Numbered from the stretch's first letter, positions 1 to 8,039 are shown. The stretch is 27,360 bases of DNA from Urinicoccus timonensis (GCF_900232945.1 NZ_OCTU01000003.1:173794-201153); one strand, 5' to 3'. Program-made: numbers and translations. Notes: generated from the sequence alone by a model not told the origin.

Positions 1-139
1 GGCAGAGGGATATTATGTAAGTACGGTAGGATTGAATGAACAAACAATAGCAAAGTATATAAGAGAGCAAGAGCAACACGACATAGCAATGGATAAATTA
101 AGTGTAAAAGAATACGAAGATCCATTCAAAAGAAGATGA
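1..139 (+). mobile_element. tnpA: IS200/IS605-type transposase TnpA, 3' end only
   Basis: The last 45 codons of a Y1 (HUH) transposase run off the left edge of the window; the reading frame begins at base 2 and stops with TGA at 137-139. The peptide contains AEGYYVSTVGLNE followed by KYIREQE. In the IS608-type fold the helix with the pattern YxxxQ supplies the nucleophilic tyrosine and a metal-coordinating glutamine; here these would be the codons at 56-58 and 68-70. The HUH histidines lie outside the window. The fragment looks intact to its natural C-terminus (DPFKRR). It fits as the missing tail of the TnpA that begins at 27072, so both edges probably hold the same IS type. Such enzymes excise and insert single-stranded DNA. 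Confidence 0.88.
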
Positions 140-144
140 AGTAA

Positions 145-276
145 AGCCCTTTCAGGGCTAGCTAAAGAGGCAAAAACAATAAGGTTTGAACAAAGTGAAA
201 ACCAGCGCCTTGAGACGCTGGTTGGTATTACTCGGGCTTATAGCCCGTGATCAAACCACCCGTTTGACGGGTGGTT
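145..276 (+). repeat. Cluster of four hairpins at the IS right end
   Basis: Four stem-loops follow the tnpA stop. Arms are 145-150/154-159 (AGCCCT/AGGGCT), 201-207/216-222 (ACCAGCG/CGCTGGT), 233-238/242-247 (CGGGCT/AGCCCG) and 254-262/268-276 (AACCACCCG/CGGGTGGTT, 5-nt loop). The last one has the same ACCCG/CGGGT core as the left-end hairpin at 26972-26990, as expected if TnpA recognises both ends. The other three may be terminators or structured 3' RNA. The exact IS boundary cannot be fixed from one copy; it probably lies shortly after 276. Confidence 0.7.
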
Positions 277-320
277 ATGATTGGAGAAATTTTTCAAAAA
301 ATATAGAGTAATTCAAGATA

Positions 321-348
321 TTGAGAGCCTATGTCAAAATGTTATAAT
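321..348 (+). promoter_or_regulatory. Sigma-A promoter of the SLH protein gene
   Basis: TTGAGA (321-326), 16-nt spacer, TATAAT (343-348). It lies about 70 nt upstream of the GTG start. A small GC-rich inverted repeat (GGACCC 366-371 with GGGTCC 383-388) sits in the leader, and AAGGAGG (404-410) precedes the start. Confidence 0.7.
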
Positions 349-419
349 ATAAATGATTTAAGCTGGGACCCAGATTTGGACCGGGTCCAAGTATATTTAA
401 TCCAAGGAGGAGAGTAGAA

Positions 420-1847
420 GTGAAAAAAGATGCTCAAATGCCCAAGTATGGGATGCGGAAATTATCCATCGGTTTTGTTTCTTGTCTTTTAGGGTTGACC
501 CTGGTGGCAGGTCTTGTTCCGAGCCAGGCCTATGCAAGTTCCAAGACGGAGTTAGCAAAGATGACAGAGGTCAAGGAAGACAAGGAGTCCTTTGACCACC
601 GGGTCAAGGAGGCCAAGGAGGCCTTGAAAAAATACATGGATACCCTGGACCCTGCCGTTTTGGACAACCCGGCCATCCACTATGAAAATGACCAGGTCAA
701 GGGCCAAGTCAAAGCAGCAATCCAAAGGGCCAAGGACCTCTTGGCTGATGATAAGATAGACCAGGCCAAGTTGGAAGAAATGGAAAAAATTCCCTTTAAG
801 AATGTCGACGGGAAAAAATCCGGTCTTTTCAGGGACTTTACCCACAAGGCCCTGGTGGACTTTGAAGTTTTAGGAGACAGGGACCAAGAAAACCCCCATA
901 ATAAAAAGAAGTATACCGCCTTAAAGGACAATAAGATCTGGATCAAAACCAACTTGAAAGAGGCCAAGAAGATGGGAGAAAGCGACAAGGTCTTCTTGAA
1001 GCTCAACTATGTCAAGGACCAAGACTACAAGGATCAAAAGATAGACGCCCTATCTTCCTCTACACCCAAGTACAAGAAGCAAGAGCTTCCTCTTGGGGAC
1101 TATAGTGTCAAGGCTGTGGACCAAGGCTATGAAATTACCATCCACAAGCTTCCAGAAGCCTGCAAGTTTATCAAGCCCATTGTCATGGTAAAATTGGCCG
1201 ACAAGACCTATTTTGAAAATGGGGACCTGGTCTTTGCCAGTCTGGAAAAATCTGACCAAAAGGCGGAAAAGGCCAAGTATGAAAAATACATCTATGGCTA
1301 TGAGGACCAAAGTTTCCGTCCGGAAGGAAAAATTAGCCGGGCTGAAGCGGCATCCATGATTGCCCACCTGGCCGGTTTGGACCTGACAGACCAATCCAAG
1401 GCCAACTTTAAGGACACCCCCAGCGCCTGGTACAATGCAGCCATCCATGCCATGGTGAAAAAAGACCTGATGCTGGCAGACAAGGATGGCAATTTCCGTC
1501 CCAACGACCCCATTACCCGGGGAGAATTTGCCCGGGCTCTGGCAGGAATTGACAAGAAGTCAGACAAAAAGGCCCCCTTTGCCGACATCAAGGGTCATGA
1601 ATTTGAAGAAGCCATCAACCAAGCCTATGGCAATGGCCACATTGTAGGCTATCCCGATGGCAGCTTTAAACCCAATGGTCAAATCCAAAGGGCAGAAGCT
1701 GTAACCATCCTCAACCACTATGATGGTCGGATTAAGGACCAAAAAGACCTCCTAAAAGAGGCCAAGGACCTGAAGACCTTTAAGGATGTCAAGGAAGGCT
1801 ACTGGGCCTATGTGCAAGTCGTCTTGGCAGCCAACAGCTTCAAATAA
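420..1847 (+). CDS. S-layer homology (SLH) surface protein with YSIRK-like signal peptide
   Basis: A 475-residue exported protein, GTG start, with AAGGAGG 9 nt upstream. Residues 10-30 read as a YSIRK-type signal (YGMRKLSIGF followed by a hydrophobic stretch), with likely cleavage after AYA at residue 39. Residues 41-125 are charged and helical. Residues 140-275 form a separate, probably beta-rich domain that I do not recognise. The C-terminus carries SLH repeats: one starting inside the motif (YGYEDQSFRPEGKISRAEA, 292-310), full repeats at about 330-378 and 387-432, and a partial fourth (FKDVKEGYWAY, 454-464). SLH repeats bind pyruvylated secondary wall polymer, so the protein is probably held on the cell wall non-covalently; there is no LPXTG. 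It lies between an IS and a convergent PBP gene and ends in its own terminator. The ligand or role of the middle domain is unknown. Confidence 0.85.
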   Translation: MKKDAQMPKYGMRKLSIGFVSCLLGLTLVAGLVPSQAYASSKTELAKMTEVKEDKESFDHRVKEAKEALKKYMDTLDPAVLDNPAIHYENDQVKGQVKAAIQRAKDLLADDKIDQAKLEEMEKIPFKNVDGKKSGLFRDFTHKALVDFEVLGDRDQENPHNKKKYTALKDNKIWIKTNLKEAKKMGESDKVFLKLNYVKDQDYKDQKIDALSSSTPKYKKQELPLGDYSVKAVDQGYEITIHKLPEACKFIKPIVMVKLADKTYFENGDLVFASLEKSDQKAEKAKYEKYIYGYEDQSFRPEGKISRAEAASMIAHLAGLDLTDQSKANFKDTPSAWYNAAIHAMVKKDLMLADKDGNFRPNDPITRGEFARALAGIDKKSDKKAPFADIKGHEFEEAINQAYGNGHIVGYPDGSFKPNGQIQRAEAVTILNHYDGRIKDQKDLLKEAKDLKTFKDVKEGYWAYVQVVLAANSFK

Positions 1848-1870
1848 ATAAAAATAAATTCATAAAAGAA

Positions 1871-1893
1871 AGCCCGGACCTTCCGGGCTTTTC
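1871..1893 (+). terminator. Intrinsic terminator of the SLH gene
   Basis: AGCCCGGA (1871-1878), loop CCT, TCCGGGCT (1882-1889), then a T-rich tail. It lies 23 nt after the SLH stop codon. Confidence 0.85.
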
Positions 1894-1897
1894 TCAT

Positions 1898-1926
1898 AAA
1901 AAAGGCAAGACTTGCGTCTTGCCTTT
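1898..1926 (-). terminator. Intrinsic terminator of the penicillin-binding protein gene
   Basis: Perfect 11-bp stem (AAAGGCAAGAC 1901-1911 with GTCTTGCCTTT 1916-1926). The A-run at 1898-1903 gives the U-tract on the minus strand. It follows the minus-strand stop at 1933 by only a few bases. Some plus-strand termination is also possible. Confidence 0.85.
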
Positions 1927-1932
1927 TGTCTT

Positions 1933-4305
1933 TTAATTGTTGTTATTGTCTCTTTGAGACCTGGACTTTTTCGAGGATTTTCTGGAGTTCTTGTCGTTGT
2001 TGTTATTGTTATCAGATCGTTTTTTCCGGTCTTCTTTTTTATCCTTGTCTTCATCCTCATCTTTTGGTTTTGGACGATAGAGTTTGTTGGTATTTTTGGG
2101 AGATGTTCCTTCCACAAAAATTTCTGTATAGCCGGCACCGGAAATATACTTGCGGTAGAGGCCATCGGGTTTTTCAAATTCCTTGTCCTCCAGACCTTGG
2201 TGGACATCAGTCATAATGGCCCTCCATAGTCGGGCAGCCATTCTAGAATAGTCCCGAAGAGGGGTGTTGTCGTCGTTTCCAATCCAAACACTGCAGGTAT
2301 AGTAGGGGGTGTAGCCCACAAACCAGGAGTCCCGTTTTCGGTTGGTGGTACCCGTTTTTCCAGCTTCATGGAAACCAGGCAGGTTGGCATAGGTACCTGT
2401 ACCTCGACGGACGACATCTTCCAAGATATTGGTCAAGATATAGGCATTTTGCTTACTCATGACCTCCTTGGGAGTCCGGTCGGCTTCGTAGAGTTTTTCA
2501 CCAATACTGCTAGTGATGGAATCTACAAAGGTAGGTTTGATATATTGACCCTGGTTGGCAATGGCAGAAAAACCGCCGGCCATTTCAAGGGGGCTAATCC
2601 CATATTTCATTCCACCCAGACAGAGGGCAGAGGGGTTAAAGTCGTTGTATTTTGGATCCTTGTCTGAAAGGACCAGGCTAGTAATTCCAATATTTTGTAA
2701 ATTATCTACAATCTTTTGCCAGGAGTCATCGTCATTTTGACCGATGCTGCGTCCTACCAGGTAGGAACCTACGTTGGAAGAGTTCACAACAAGCTTTCGA
2801 ACGGTGGTCCAACCTTGGTAACCGGTGGAGTTTTTAGGAGCATAGGGGGTCCTCCGACTCTTAGAAATGGGAGAGTCGTTATAGGCGTCCCCTGCGGTAA
2901 TTCCGTTGTTTAAAGCTGTCATATAGACAGAAATAGGCTTGATGGAAGATCCCGGTTGCCGGGGGTTTTTGGCCCGGTTTAGGATATTGTTTCCGGCAAT
3001 GCCCCGGCCACCAATAAGGGCCCGGACTTGACCGGTGGATTGGTCCAAGATAACCGACCCAACTTGGGGTTGGGGGAGACCATGCTTGTCGGTGTGGTTA
3101 CCAGCAAAGTAACGGTCCTTACTAACCACGTTTTGGAGTTTATTTTGCATGTCTAGGTCCAGGGATGTGGCAATGTGGAGTCCTCCGTTGTAGAGGAGGT
3201 CATTTGCTTCTTCATTGCTATGGCCTTGGGCCTTTAAGATTTCTAAAACTTCGTCCTTGACAGCATCTACATAGTAGGAAGAAAGTCCCTTGGTCTTACG
3301 GGTTCCCAGAGCAATTTCAATGGGTTGGCCCATGGCTTGGTCGTACTCTTGGGGAGAGATGTAGCCCAATTGCTTCATCTTGTAAAGGACAACTTCCTGT
3401 CTTTCCTTGGACTTGGGGTTAAAAACGGCCTTGCCCATGGTGTATTTGCCAGAGAGGATTTGTGAGTAATCGTAGACGTCAATCTTTTCATTTTCATAAA
3501 AATACTTGGCCCATCTTGCTTCGTCTTCTGTAACATCGTGGGGTTCTTTTTGGGGGGTCAAGCTCAATTCAATAGTGGACAAGTCATCTTCTGGACTAAT
3601 GGCTTCCACAGTAAAGGGAGTGTACTTGGTAGGATACTGGGTAACACCAGCAATCAGGGCCGATTCAGCCAGGCTCAATTCAGAAACATCCTTGTTAAAA
3701 AAGGTCTTGGCGGCAGCTTGGACCCCTACAGTTCCCTTAGAATAAGAGGCTGAATTTAAGTATCCCTCTAAAATTTCAGGCTTAGAAAGCTCGTTTTCCA
3801 AGCGGTAGGCATTGTAAATATCCTTTAACTTCCGACCAAAGGTCTTGTCGTGGCTGGTATAGAGGTTTTTTGCCAACTGCATGGAAATGGTTGAAGCCCC
3901 TTGGTCCAAGGACCGGGTCTTTATATCGTGAATAAGAGCTGAAACAACCCGGCGGAAGTCCACACCGGAGTGCTTATAAAAACGTTCGTCTTCAATGGCC
4001 ACAGCAGCCTTTTGCATGGACTCGGGAATTTGGGACAGGGGAACGAATTCTAAGTATTCATTTTGGACAAGTCTCTCCACAAGCTGGTCGTCCTTATCGT
4101 AAACTCCACTGGTTTCGGAGAGGACTTTTCGATAATTCTTGGGATCGATGTCCGGGGAATCTTTAAGGGTTGAAATGGTATAGGTTGCCAGGATCCCACC
4201 TAGACTAACCAGGAGGATACAGACTAATAAAATTAATACCTTTAAAACGCCTAGGAATCCAAATCCTTTGTGGGATTTAGACCTTGAGCGAGATCTTTGA
4301 CTCAT
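1933..4305 (-). CDS. Class A (bifunctional) penicillin-binding protein, PBP1-type
   Basis: A 790-residue membrane-anchored peptidoglycan synthase. Residues 1-13 are basic and residues 15-45 form a single transmembrane anchor. The GT51 glycosyltransferase domain (about 60-230) has the EDERFYKHSG motif with the catalytic Glu at 105, and QGASTISMQLAKNL at 135-148. The transpeptidase domain (about 410-700) shows SSIK (S453 nucleophile, K456), SSN (509-511) and KTG (650-652). It therefore polymerises lipid II glycan strands and cross-links them outside the membrane. The tail after about 745 is low-complexity (Asp/Lys, then Arg/Ser and two poly-Asn runs). The start is supported by GGAAGG just upstream (complement of 4311-4316). 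It is a single gene with its own promoter and terminator. The exact paralogue (PBP1a, ponA or pbpF type) cannot be named from sequence alone. Confidence 0.95.
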   Translation of the reverse strand: MSQRSRSRSKSHKGFGFLGVLKVLILLVCILLVSLGGILATYTISTLKDSPDIDPKNYRKVLSETSGVYDKDDQLVERLVQNEYLEFVPLSQIPESMQKAAVAIEDERFYKHSGVDFRRVVSALIHDIKTRSLDQGASTISMQLAKNLYTSHDKTFGRKLKDIYNAYRLENELSKPEILEGYLNSASYSKGTVGVQAAAKTFFNKDVSELSLAESALIAGVTQYPTKYTPFTVEAISPEDDLSTIELSLTPQKEPHDVTEDEARWAKYFYENEKIDVYDYSQILSGKYTMGKAVFNPKSKERQEVVLYKMKQLGYISPQEYDQAMGQPIEIALGTRKTKGLSSYYVDAVKDEVLEILKAQGHSNEEANDLLYNGGLHIATSLDLDMQNKLQNVVSKDRYFAGNHTDKHGLPQPQVGSVILDQSTGQVRALIGGRGIAGNNILNRAKNPRQPGSSIKPISVYMTALNNGITAGDAYNDSPISKSRRTPYAPKNSTGYQGWTTVRKLVVNSSNVGSYLVGRSIGQNDDDSWQKIVDNLQNIGITSLVLSDKDPKYNDFNPSALCLGGMKYGISPLEMAGGFSAIANQGQYIKPTFVDSITSSIGEKLYEADRTPKEVMSKQNAYILTNILEDVVRRGTGTYANLPGFHEAGKTGTTNRKRDSWFVGYTPYYTCSVWIGNDDNTPLRDYSRMAARLWRAIMTDVHQGLEDKEFEKPDGLYRKYISGAGYTEIFVEGTSPKNTNKLYRPKPKDEDEDKDKKEDRKKRSDNNNNNDKNSRKSSKKSRSQRDNNNN

Positions 4306-4349
4306 AGAAACCTTCCTTTCATGGTGTGTTTATCTAGAATATTACTTCT

Positions 4350-4355
4350 ATTATA
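4350..4355 (-). promoter_or_regulatory. Extended -10 promoter of the PBP gene
   Basis: On the minus strand TGC-TATAAT (the hexamer occupies 4350-4355). The -35 element at the usual distance is poor (TCACCA), which suits an extended -10 promoter. It lies about 45 nt before the start codon at 4305. Confidence 0.55.
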
Positions 4356-4490
4356 GCATGGATTCCTTGATTTGGTGAGATTTTATGAAAATTAGAAAAG
4401 TCTTAAAAATTTTTTCTCCCTGTTTAGGAATGAATCTCCTGGATATAGATAAAATAAGCTGGATATTTTGTTAAAATTTAGATTTAAATC

Positions 4491-4518
4491 TTGTAATGAA
4501 AAAGAAGTATGCTATAAT
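4491..4518 (+). promoter_or_regulatory. Sigma-A promoter of the peptidase/panT/coaX transcript
   Basis: TTGTAA (4491-4496), 16-nt spacer, extended TGC-TATAAT (4513-4518). It overlaps an upstream in-frame ATG at 4496, so that ATG cannot be on the main transcript. This decides the start of the next gene. The remaining 4306-4490 intergenic sequence is AT-rich with nothing else recognised. Confidence 0.75.
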
Positions 4519-4546
4519 AGCAAAAGATAGAAAAGGAGTCAAAGAC

Positions 4547-5497
4547 ATGTTTAAAGGATCAATCACAGATGTTCCAGGAATCAAGGTAGGTCACAGTGAA
4601 ATCAAAGAAGGCCTAACAGGGGTTACAGTCATCCTTCCCCCGGAAGGAACAGTAGCCGGTGTTGATGTCAGAGGGGCTGCCCCGGGAACCCGGGAAACGG
4701 ACCTTTTAAAACCGGAAAATACGGTACAAGGAGTCAACGCCATCTTCCTATCTGGTGGATCAGCCTATGGTCTTGCCGTGGGAGATGGAATTATGAAGGC
4801 CCTGGAAGAAAAGGGGATTGGTCTGGATGTTGTCGTAGCCCAAGTGCCCATTGTGGCTGGGGCTGTAATTTTTGACTTGACAACTGGCGACCCAAAGATT
4901 CGTCCGGGCGCCAAGGAAGGCTACCAAGCCGTGGTCAATGCCAAGGAAGAAACAGCCCAAGGCCTGGTTGGTGCCGGTCTAGGTGCCAGCGTGGGAAAAT
5001 ACAAGGGCCTGGACTATGCCATGAAAAGCGGTTTGGGAACAGCTTCCATGAAGGTAGGAGACCTGGTTGTGGGAGCCCTTGTCATAACCAATGCCTTTGG
5101 GGACATCTACGATGCCAGAAACAATGAAAAAATTGCCGGAGCCTATGACCGGGAAAAGAAGTCTTTTATTGACACCCGTCAGGCCCTTTTTAACCAAGAG
5201 GGGCAAAATTTCATCGGCGGCAACACCACCATTGCCTGCTTGGCCACCAATGGCAAGTTTAGCAAGGCCCAATGTCAAAAAATCGCTGGCATGGCCCACA
5301 ATGGCTATGCAAGAAGTATTTTTCCAACCCATACTACAAATGATGGGGATACCATTTTCTGTCTAGCTACAGGTCAAGTGGAGGCAGACGTCTCCTTGGT
5401 GGGAGCCATGGCAACAGATGTCATCTCCCAAGCCATTTACAACAGTGTAGCTGTCCATAATTGCGGTGGACTACCCGGAAGGGAGTCCCTAGAATGA
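4547..5497 (+). CDS. P1/S58-family (DmpA-like) N-terminal nucleophile peptidase
   Basis: 316 residues from ATG 4547, preceded by AAAGGAG (4532-4538). The reading frame stays open upstream to 4496, but that ATG lies inside the promoter. The opening ITDVPGIKVGH and the motifs LSGGSAYGLAVGDGI, VPIVAGAVIFDL and GGNTTIACLATN are those of the DmpA/BapA-like family. These proteins self-cleave to expose an N-terminal Ser/Thr nucleophile; here the likely site is in GGN-TTI, residues 224-229. Known members are aminopeptidases acting on N-terminal D- or beta-amino acids or small peptides; the substrate here is unknown. There is no signal peptide, so the protein is cytoplasmic. It sits 36 nt ahead of the pantothenate transport/kinase pair and is probably co-transcribed. 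Cleavage of beta-alanyl or pantothenate-like amides would fit that context, but this is speculation. Confidence 0.88.
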   Translation: MFKGSITDVPGIKVGHSEIKEGLTGVTVILPPEGTVAGVDVRGAAPGTRETDLLKPENTVQGVNAIFLSGGSAYGLAVGDGIMKALEEKGIGLDVVVAQVPIVAGAVIFDLTTGDPKIRPGAKEGYQAVVNAKEETAQGLVGAGLGASVGKYKGLDYAMKSGLGTASMKVGDLVVGALVITNAFGDIYDARNNEKIAGAYDREKKSFIDTRQALFNQEGQNFIGGNTTIACLATNGKFSKAQCQKIAGMAHNGYARSIFPTHTTNDGDTIFCLATGQVEADVSLVGAMATDVISQAIYNSVAVHNCGGLPGRESLE

Positions 5498-5533
5498 CCG
5501 GCATCTAGAAATAGAGCTGGATCGGAGGTAAAA

Positions 5534-6310
5534 ATGAATCAAGAAAAAAAATCACCAGCCAATCAAAAAAGCGCGACTCGGCGCCTTGTGATTGTAGCCA
5601 TGTTAGGGGCCATCACCTTTGTTTTAGGCCTAACCCCCCTGGGATTTGTCCCTATTGGACCCTTAAATGCAACAACCATGCACATCCCAGTTATTATTGG
5701 AGCCGTGCTAGAAGGACCCCTGGTAGGAGCCCTAGTTGGTCTAATCTTTGGTCTATCTAGTTTGTTTAATGCCATTACTAGACCAACAGCCATTAGCTTT
5801 TGCTTTTACAATCCCTTAATTTCCATTGTACCCAGGATACTTCTTGGACTTATTGCTGGTTATTTATTTAAATTTTTAAAAGATAAAGACTCTCACACCA
5901 CCAAAACAGTGGTTCAAGTGGGATGGGTTGCAATTATTGCCTTTTTACTCTACGGCCTTTACCGGTCTTTAGTACCAGAAGTAAAAGTTTATTCAGCCAT
6001 CTTTAATGGAATCCTATCCATTGTGAGTCTTGTTTTATTCTTCTATCTAAAGAAATACGATGAAAAGAACTTTGCTGTAATGGTCAGTGCCTTTGTCGCC
6101 ACCATTATGCATACCATCATGGTTATGGGAGGAATCTACATCTTCTTTGCAGAAAGATTCCTAGCAGCCCTTAAGCCAGATGCATCCCTAGATATGGCCC
6201 GGAAGGTTATTTTTTCCTTTATCTTTACCAGTGGGGTGCCAGAAGCAATTATCGCAGTCATCATTACAGCTGCCGTGGCCAATGCTGTAAGAGAAAGGAT
6301 TAAAAACTAA
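5534..6310 (+). CDS. ECF transporter S component, probable pantothenate-specific (PanT-like)
   Basis: 258 residues with GGAGGT just ahead of the ATG. About 20 charged or polar N-terminal residues are followed by roughly six hydrophobic segments. The signature PIGPLNATTMHIPVIIGA and the following EGPLVGALVGLIFGLSSL are typical of ECF S components of the PanT-like group. S components bind the vitamin and depend on a shared EcfA/EcfA'/EcfT module, which is not in this window. The stop codon directly abuts the coaX start, with no gap. That strongly supports pantothenate as the substrate, since uptake and phosphorylation are then translated together. The assignment is by family plus context; another vitamin remains possible. 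Confidence 0.85.
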   Translation: MNQEKKSPANQKSATRRLVIVAMLGAITFVLGLTPLGFVPIGPLNATTMHIPVIIGAVLEGPLVGALVGLIFGLSSLFNAITRPTAISFCFYNPLISIVPRILLGLIAGYLFKFLKDKDSHTTKTVVQVGWVAIIAFLLYGLYRSLVPEVKVYSAIFNGILSIVSLVLFFYLKKYDEKNFAVMVSAFVATIMHTIMVMGGIYIFFAERFLAALKPDASLDMARKVIFSFIFTSGVPEAIIAVIITAAVANAVRERIKN

Positions 6311-7084
6311 ATGTTATTAGTGATTGATGTAGGAAATACCAATATCGTTTTTGGTGTCTACAAGGAAGAGGAACTGATCCACGACTGGCGGATCTCCAGT
6401 GACAAAAATAAAAGTAGTGACGAATATGGCCTACTTTTCCAACAAATTTTAGCCAACCGGGAAATTACACCGGAAATGATTGACGATGTCATTATTTCCT
6501 CTGTTGTCCCCAACCTCATGCACACCCTGCCCAATATGATTGTAAAGTACTTCCATAAGGATCCTATCGTTGTGGAGGCCGGGATTAAAACAGGTTTAAA
6601 CATCTGTTATGACAACCCTAAGGAGGTAGGGGCAGACCGGATTGTCAATGCAGTGGGAGCCCTAGAAAAATACGGCGGCCCTTTGATTGTCATTGACATT
6701 GGAACCGCCATTACTTTTTGCGTCATCAATGAAAAACGCCAATACCTGGGGGGTCTAATCCTGCCGGGAATCGGCATCAGTGCCGACGCCCTCTTTATGC
6801 GGACATCCAAGCTGCCAAAGATTGAAATTGTAGAACCCTCCAAGGTTATTGCCAGGACTACGGTGACCAGTATGCAGTCAGGTCTCTATTTTGGATTTTC
6901 AAGTATGATAGATGGAATCATTGAAGCCATCCTAGAAGAATCTCAAAAAAAGGCCCAAGACGTAAATATTGTTGCAACAGGAGGCTTTGCCACCATGTTG
7001 GTAAGTCATAGTAAGTATGACATCCTTATTGATCGCTATCTAACCCTGGATGGTTTACGCATTGTCTATGACATGAACCATTAA
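6311..7084 (+). CDS. coaX: Type III pantothenate kinase
   Basis: 257 residues. CoaX phosphorylates pantothenate to 4'-phosphopantothenate, the first step of CoA synthesis, and is not feedback-inhibited by CoA as type I enzymes are. Visible motifs: DVGNTNIVFGV at the N-terminus (catalytic Asp6), GADRIVNAVGA in the middle, DIGTAITFCVI (acetate-kinase-like phosphate motif) and GGLILPGIGISADAL. The length is normal for the family. The start abuts the upstream stop (TAA 6308-6310), and the likely Shine-Dalgarno AGAAAGGAT lies inside the S-component gene, implying translational coupling. A strong terminator follows 6 nt after the stop. Confidence 0.95.
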   Translation: MLLVIDVGNTNIVFGVYKEEELIHDWRISSDKNKSSDEYGLLFQQILANREITPEMIDDVIISSVVPNLMHTLPNMIVKYFHKDPIVVEAGIKTGLNICYDNPKEVGADRIVNAVGALEKYGGPLIVIDIGTAITFCVINEKRQYLGGLILPGIGISADALFMRTSKLPKIEIVEPSKVIARTTVTSMQSGLYFGFSSMIDGIIEAILEESQKKAQDVNIVATGGFATMLVSHSKYDILIDRYLTLDGLRIVYDMNH

Positions 7085-7090
7085 CAAGAG

Positions 7091-7115
7091 CCTCCCGCTA
7101 AGCGGGAGGTTTTTT
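7091..7115 (+). terminator. Intrinsic terminator between coaX and dus
   Basis: CCTCCCGC (7091-7098), loop TAA, GCGGGAGG (7102-7109), T6. It is only 13 nt before the next ATG. The downstream gene has no evident promoter of its own between the terminator and its start, so partial read-through or a promoter inside coaX is implied. Confidence 0.88.
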
Positions 7116-7127
7116 AGAAAGGATACC

Positions 7128-8039
7128 ATGAACTTATACTTAGCACCCCTGGCTGGCTATACAGACCCCTGCTACCGGTCCATTGTAGACCGCTTCCAGC
7201 CCAAGGGGATGGTGACGGAAATGGTCAGTATGCGGGCCCTCTACTACAAGGACAAAAAAACCCTAAAGATGCTGACCCCTCCTCAGGAAAAAAATACAAT
7301 TTTACAAATTTTTGGAGATGACCCCCAGATCATGGAGACCTGCGTCAGGGAATATTTAAACCACCTGCCGGGTTTTGTGGCCTTTGAAATCAACATGGGC
7401 TGTCCGGCTCCTAAGATTGTCAAGTCCCGGTCTGGATCTGGCCTCTTGCTGGACCAAGACCGGGCCCAGGAAATCATCCAAAGGGTCAAGGAAGCCGCCA
7501 ACCGTCCGGTGGGGGTCAAGACCCGTAAGGGCTTTCATGACGACGAATTGGGCATGGACCTGGCCCTGAGGGCCCAGGAAGCCGGGGCGGACTACCTGGT
7601 TATCCACGGCCGAACTCGGGACATGTACTATGAGGGAAAAAGTGACTGGGACTTCATCCATAGGCTGGCCAAGAATGTAAAGATTCCCGTCTATGGAAAT
7701 GGGGATATTTTTACCATCCAAGAGGCCCAGGACCGGCTGGCCTCCAAGGACCTGGCTGGAGTCTATATTGGCCGAGGAGCCATTGGCAACCCCTGGATCT
7801 TCCAGGGCATCCAACCCAGCCTAGAGGAAAGAATCCAGGTCATGATGGACCACCTGGACAAGGCTTTGGCCTATTATGGACAAAGGCAGGGGATTTTGGA
7901 AATGCGCAAGCACCTTTTGGCCTATATGAAGGGCTTGGAGTCTTGCAAGGAGGTCAAGCTGGCCCTGGTCCAGGCCAAGACAAGGGAGGAAGTAAAAGAA
8001 ATCCTAGTAAAATACCAGGAAGACAGGATGCAATCTTGA
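7128..8039 (+). CDS. dusB: tRNA-dihydrouridine synthase, DusB-like
   Basis: 303 residues, FMN-dependent. It reduces uridines to dihydrouridine in tRNA D-loops. Seen: LAPLAGYTDPCYR at the N-terminus (flavin site), FEINMGCPAPK with the catalytic Cys92, VKTRKGFHDDE, VIHGRTRDMYYEG, VYGNGDIF and GRGAIGNPWIF, the TIM-barrel and FMN-phosphate motifs in canonical order. The start is chosen at ATG 7128 after AAAGGA. It is somewhat short at the C-terminus compared with ~320-residue homologues, but no key motif is missing. It lies between the coaX terminator and the greA promoter, which overlaps its stop codon. The Dus subfamily assignment (DusB versus a close paralogue) is less certain than the enzyme class. 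Confidence 0.92.
   Translation: MNLYLAPLAGYTDPCYRSIVDRFQPKGMVTEMVSMRALYYKDKKTLKMLTPPQEKNTILQIFGDDPQIMETCVREYLNHLPGFVAFEINMGCPAPKIVKSRSGSGLLLDQDRAQEIIQRVKEAANRPVGVKTRKGFHDDELGMDLALRAQEAGADYLVIHGRTRDMYYEGKSDWDFIHRLAKNVKIPVYGNGDIFTIQEAQDRLASKDLAGVYIGRGAIGNPWIFQGIQPSLEERIQVMMDHLDKALAYYGQRQGILEMRKHLLAYMKGLESCKEVKLALVQAKTREEVKEILVKYQEDRMQS

Noticed and set aside
145..276. CRISPR array or tRNA cluster suggested by the run of hairpins
   Set aside because: The stems differ in sequence, spacers are irregular, there is no direct repeat and no tRNA features; the position after tnpA explains them as an IS end.
1050..1742. Long minus-strand frames inside the SLH gene
   Set aside because: Shadows of a strongly coding gene with biased third positions; no ribosome sites or recognisable domains.
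4496..4546. N-terminal extension of the peptidase gene from ATG 4496
   Set aside because: This ATG overlaps the -35/spacer of a good promoter, has no Shine-Dalgarno, and the family begins at the later ATG (4547).
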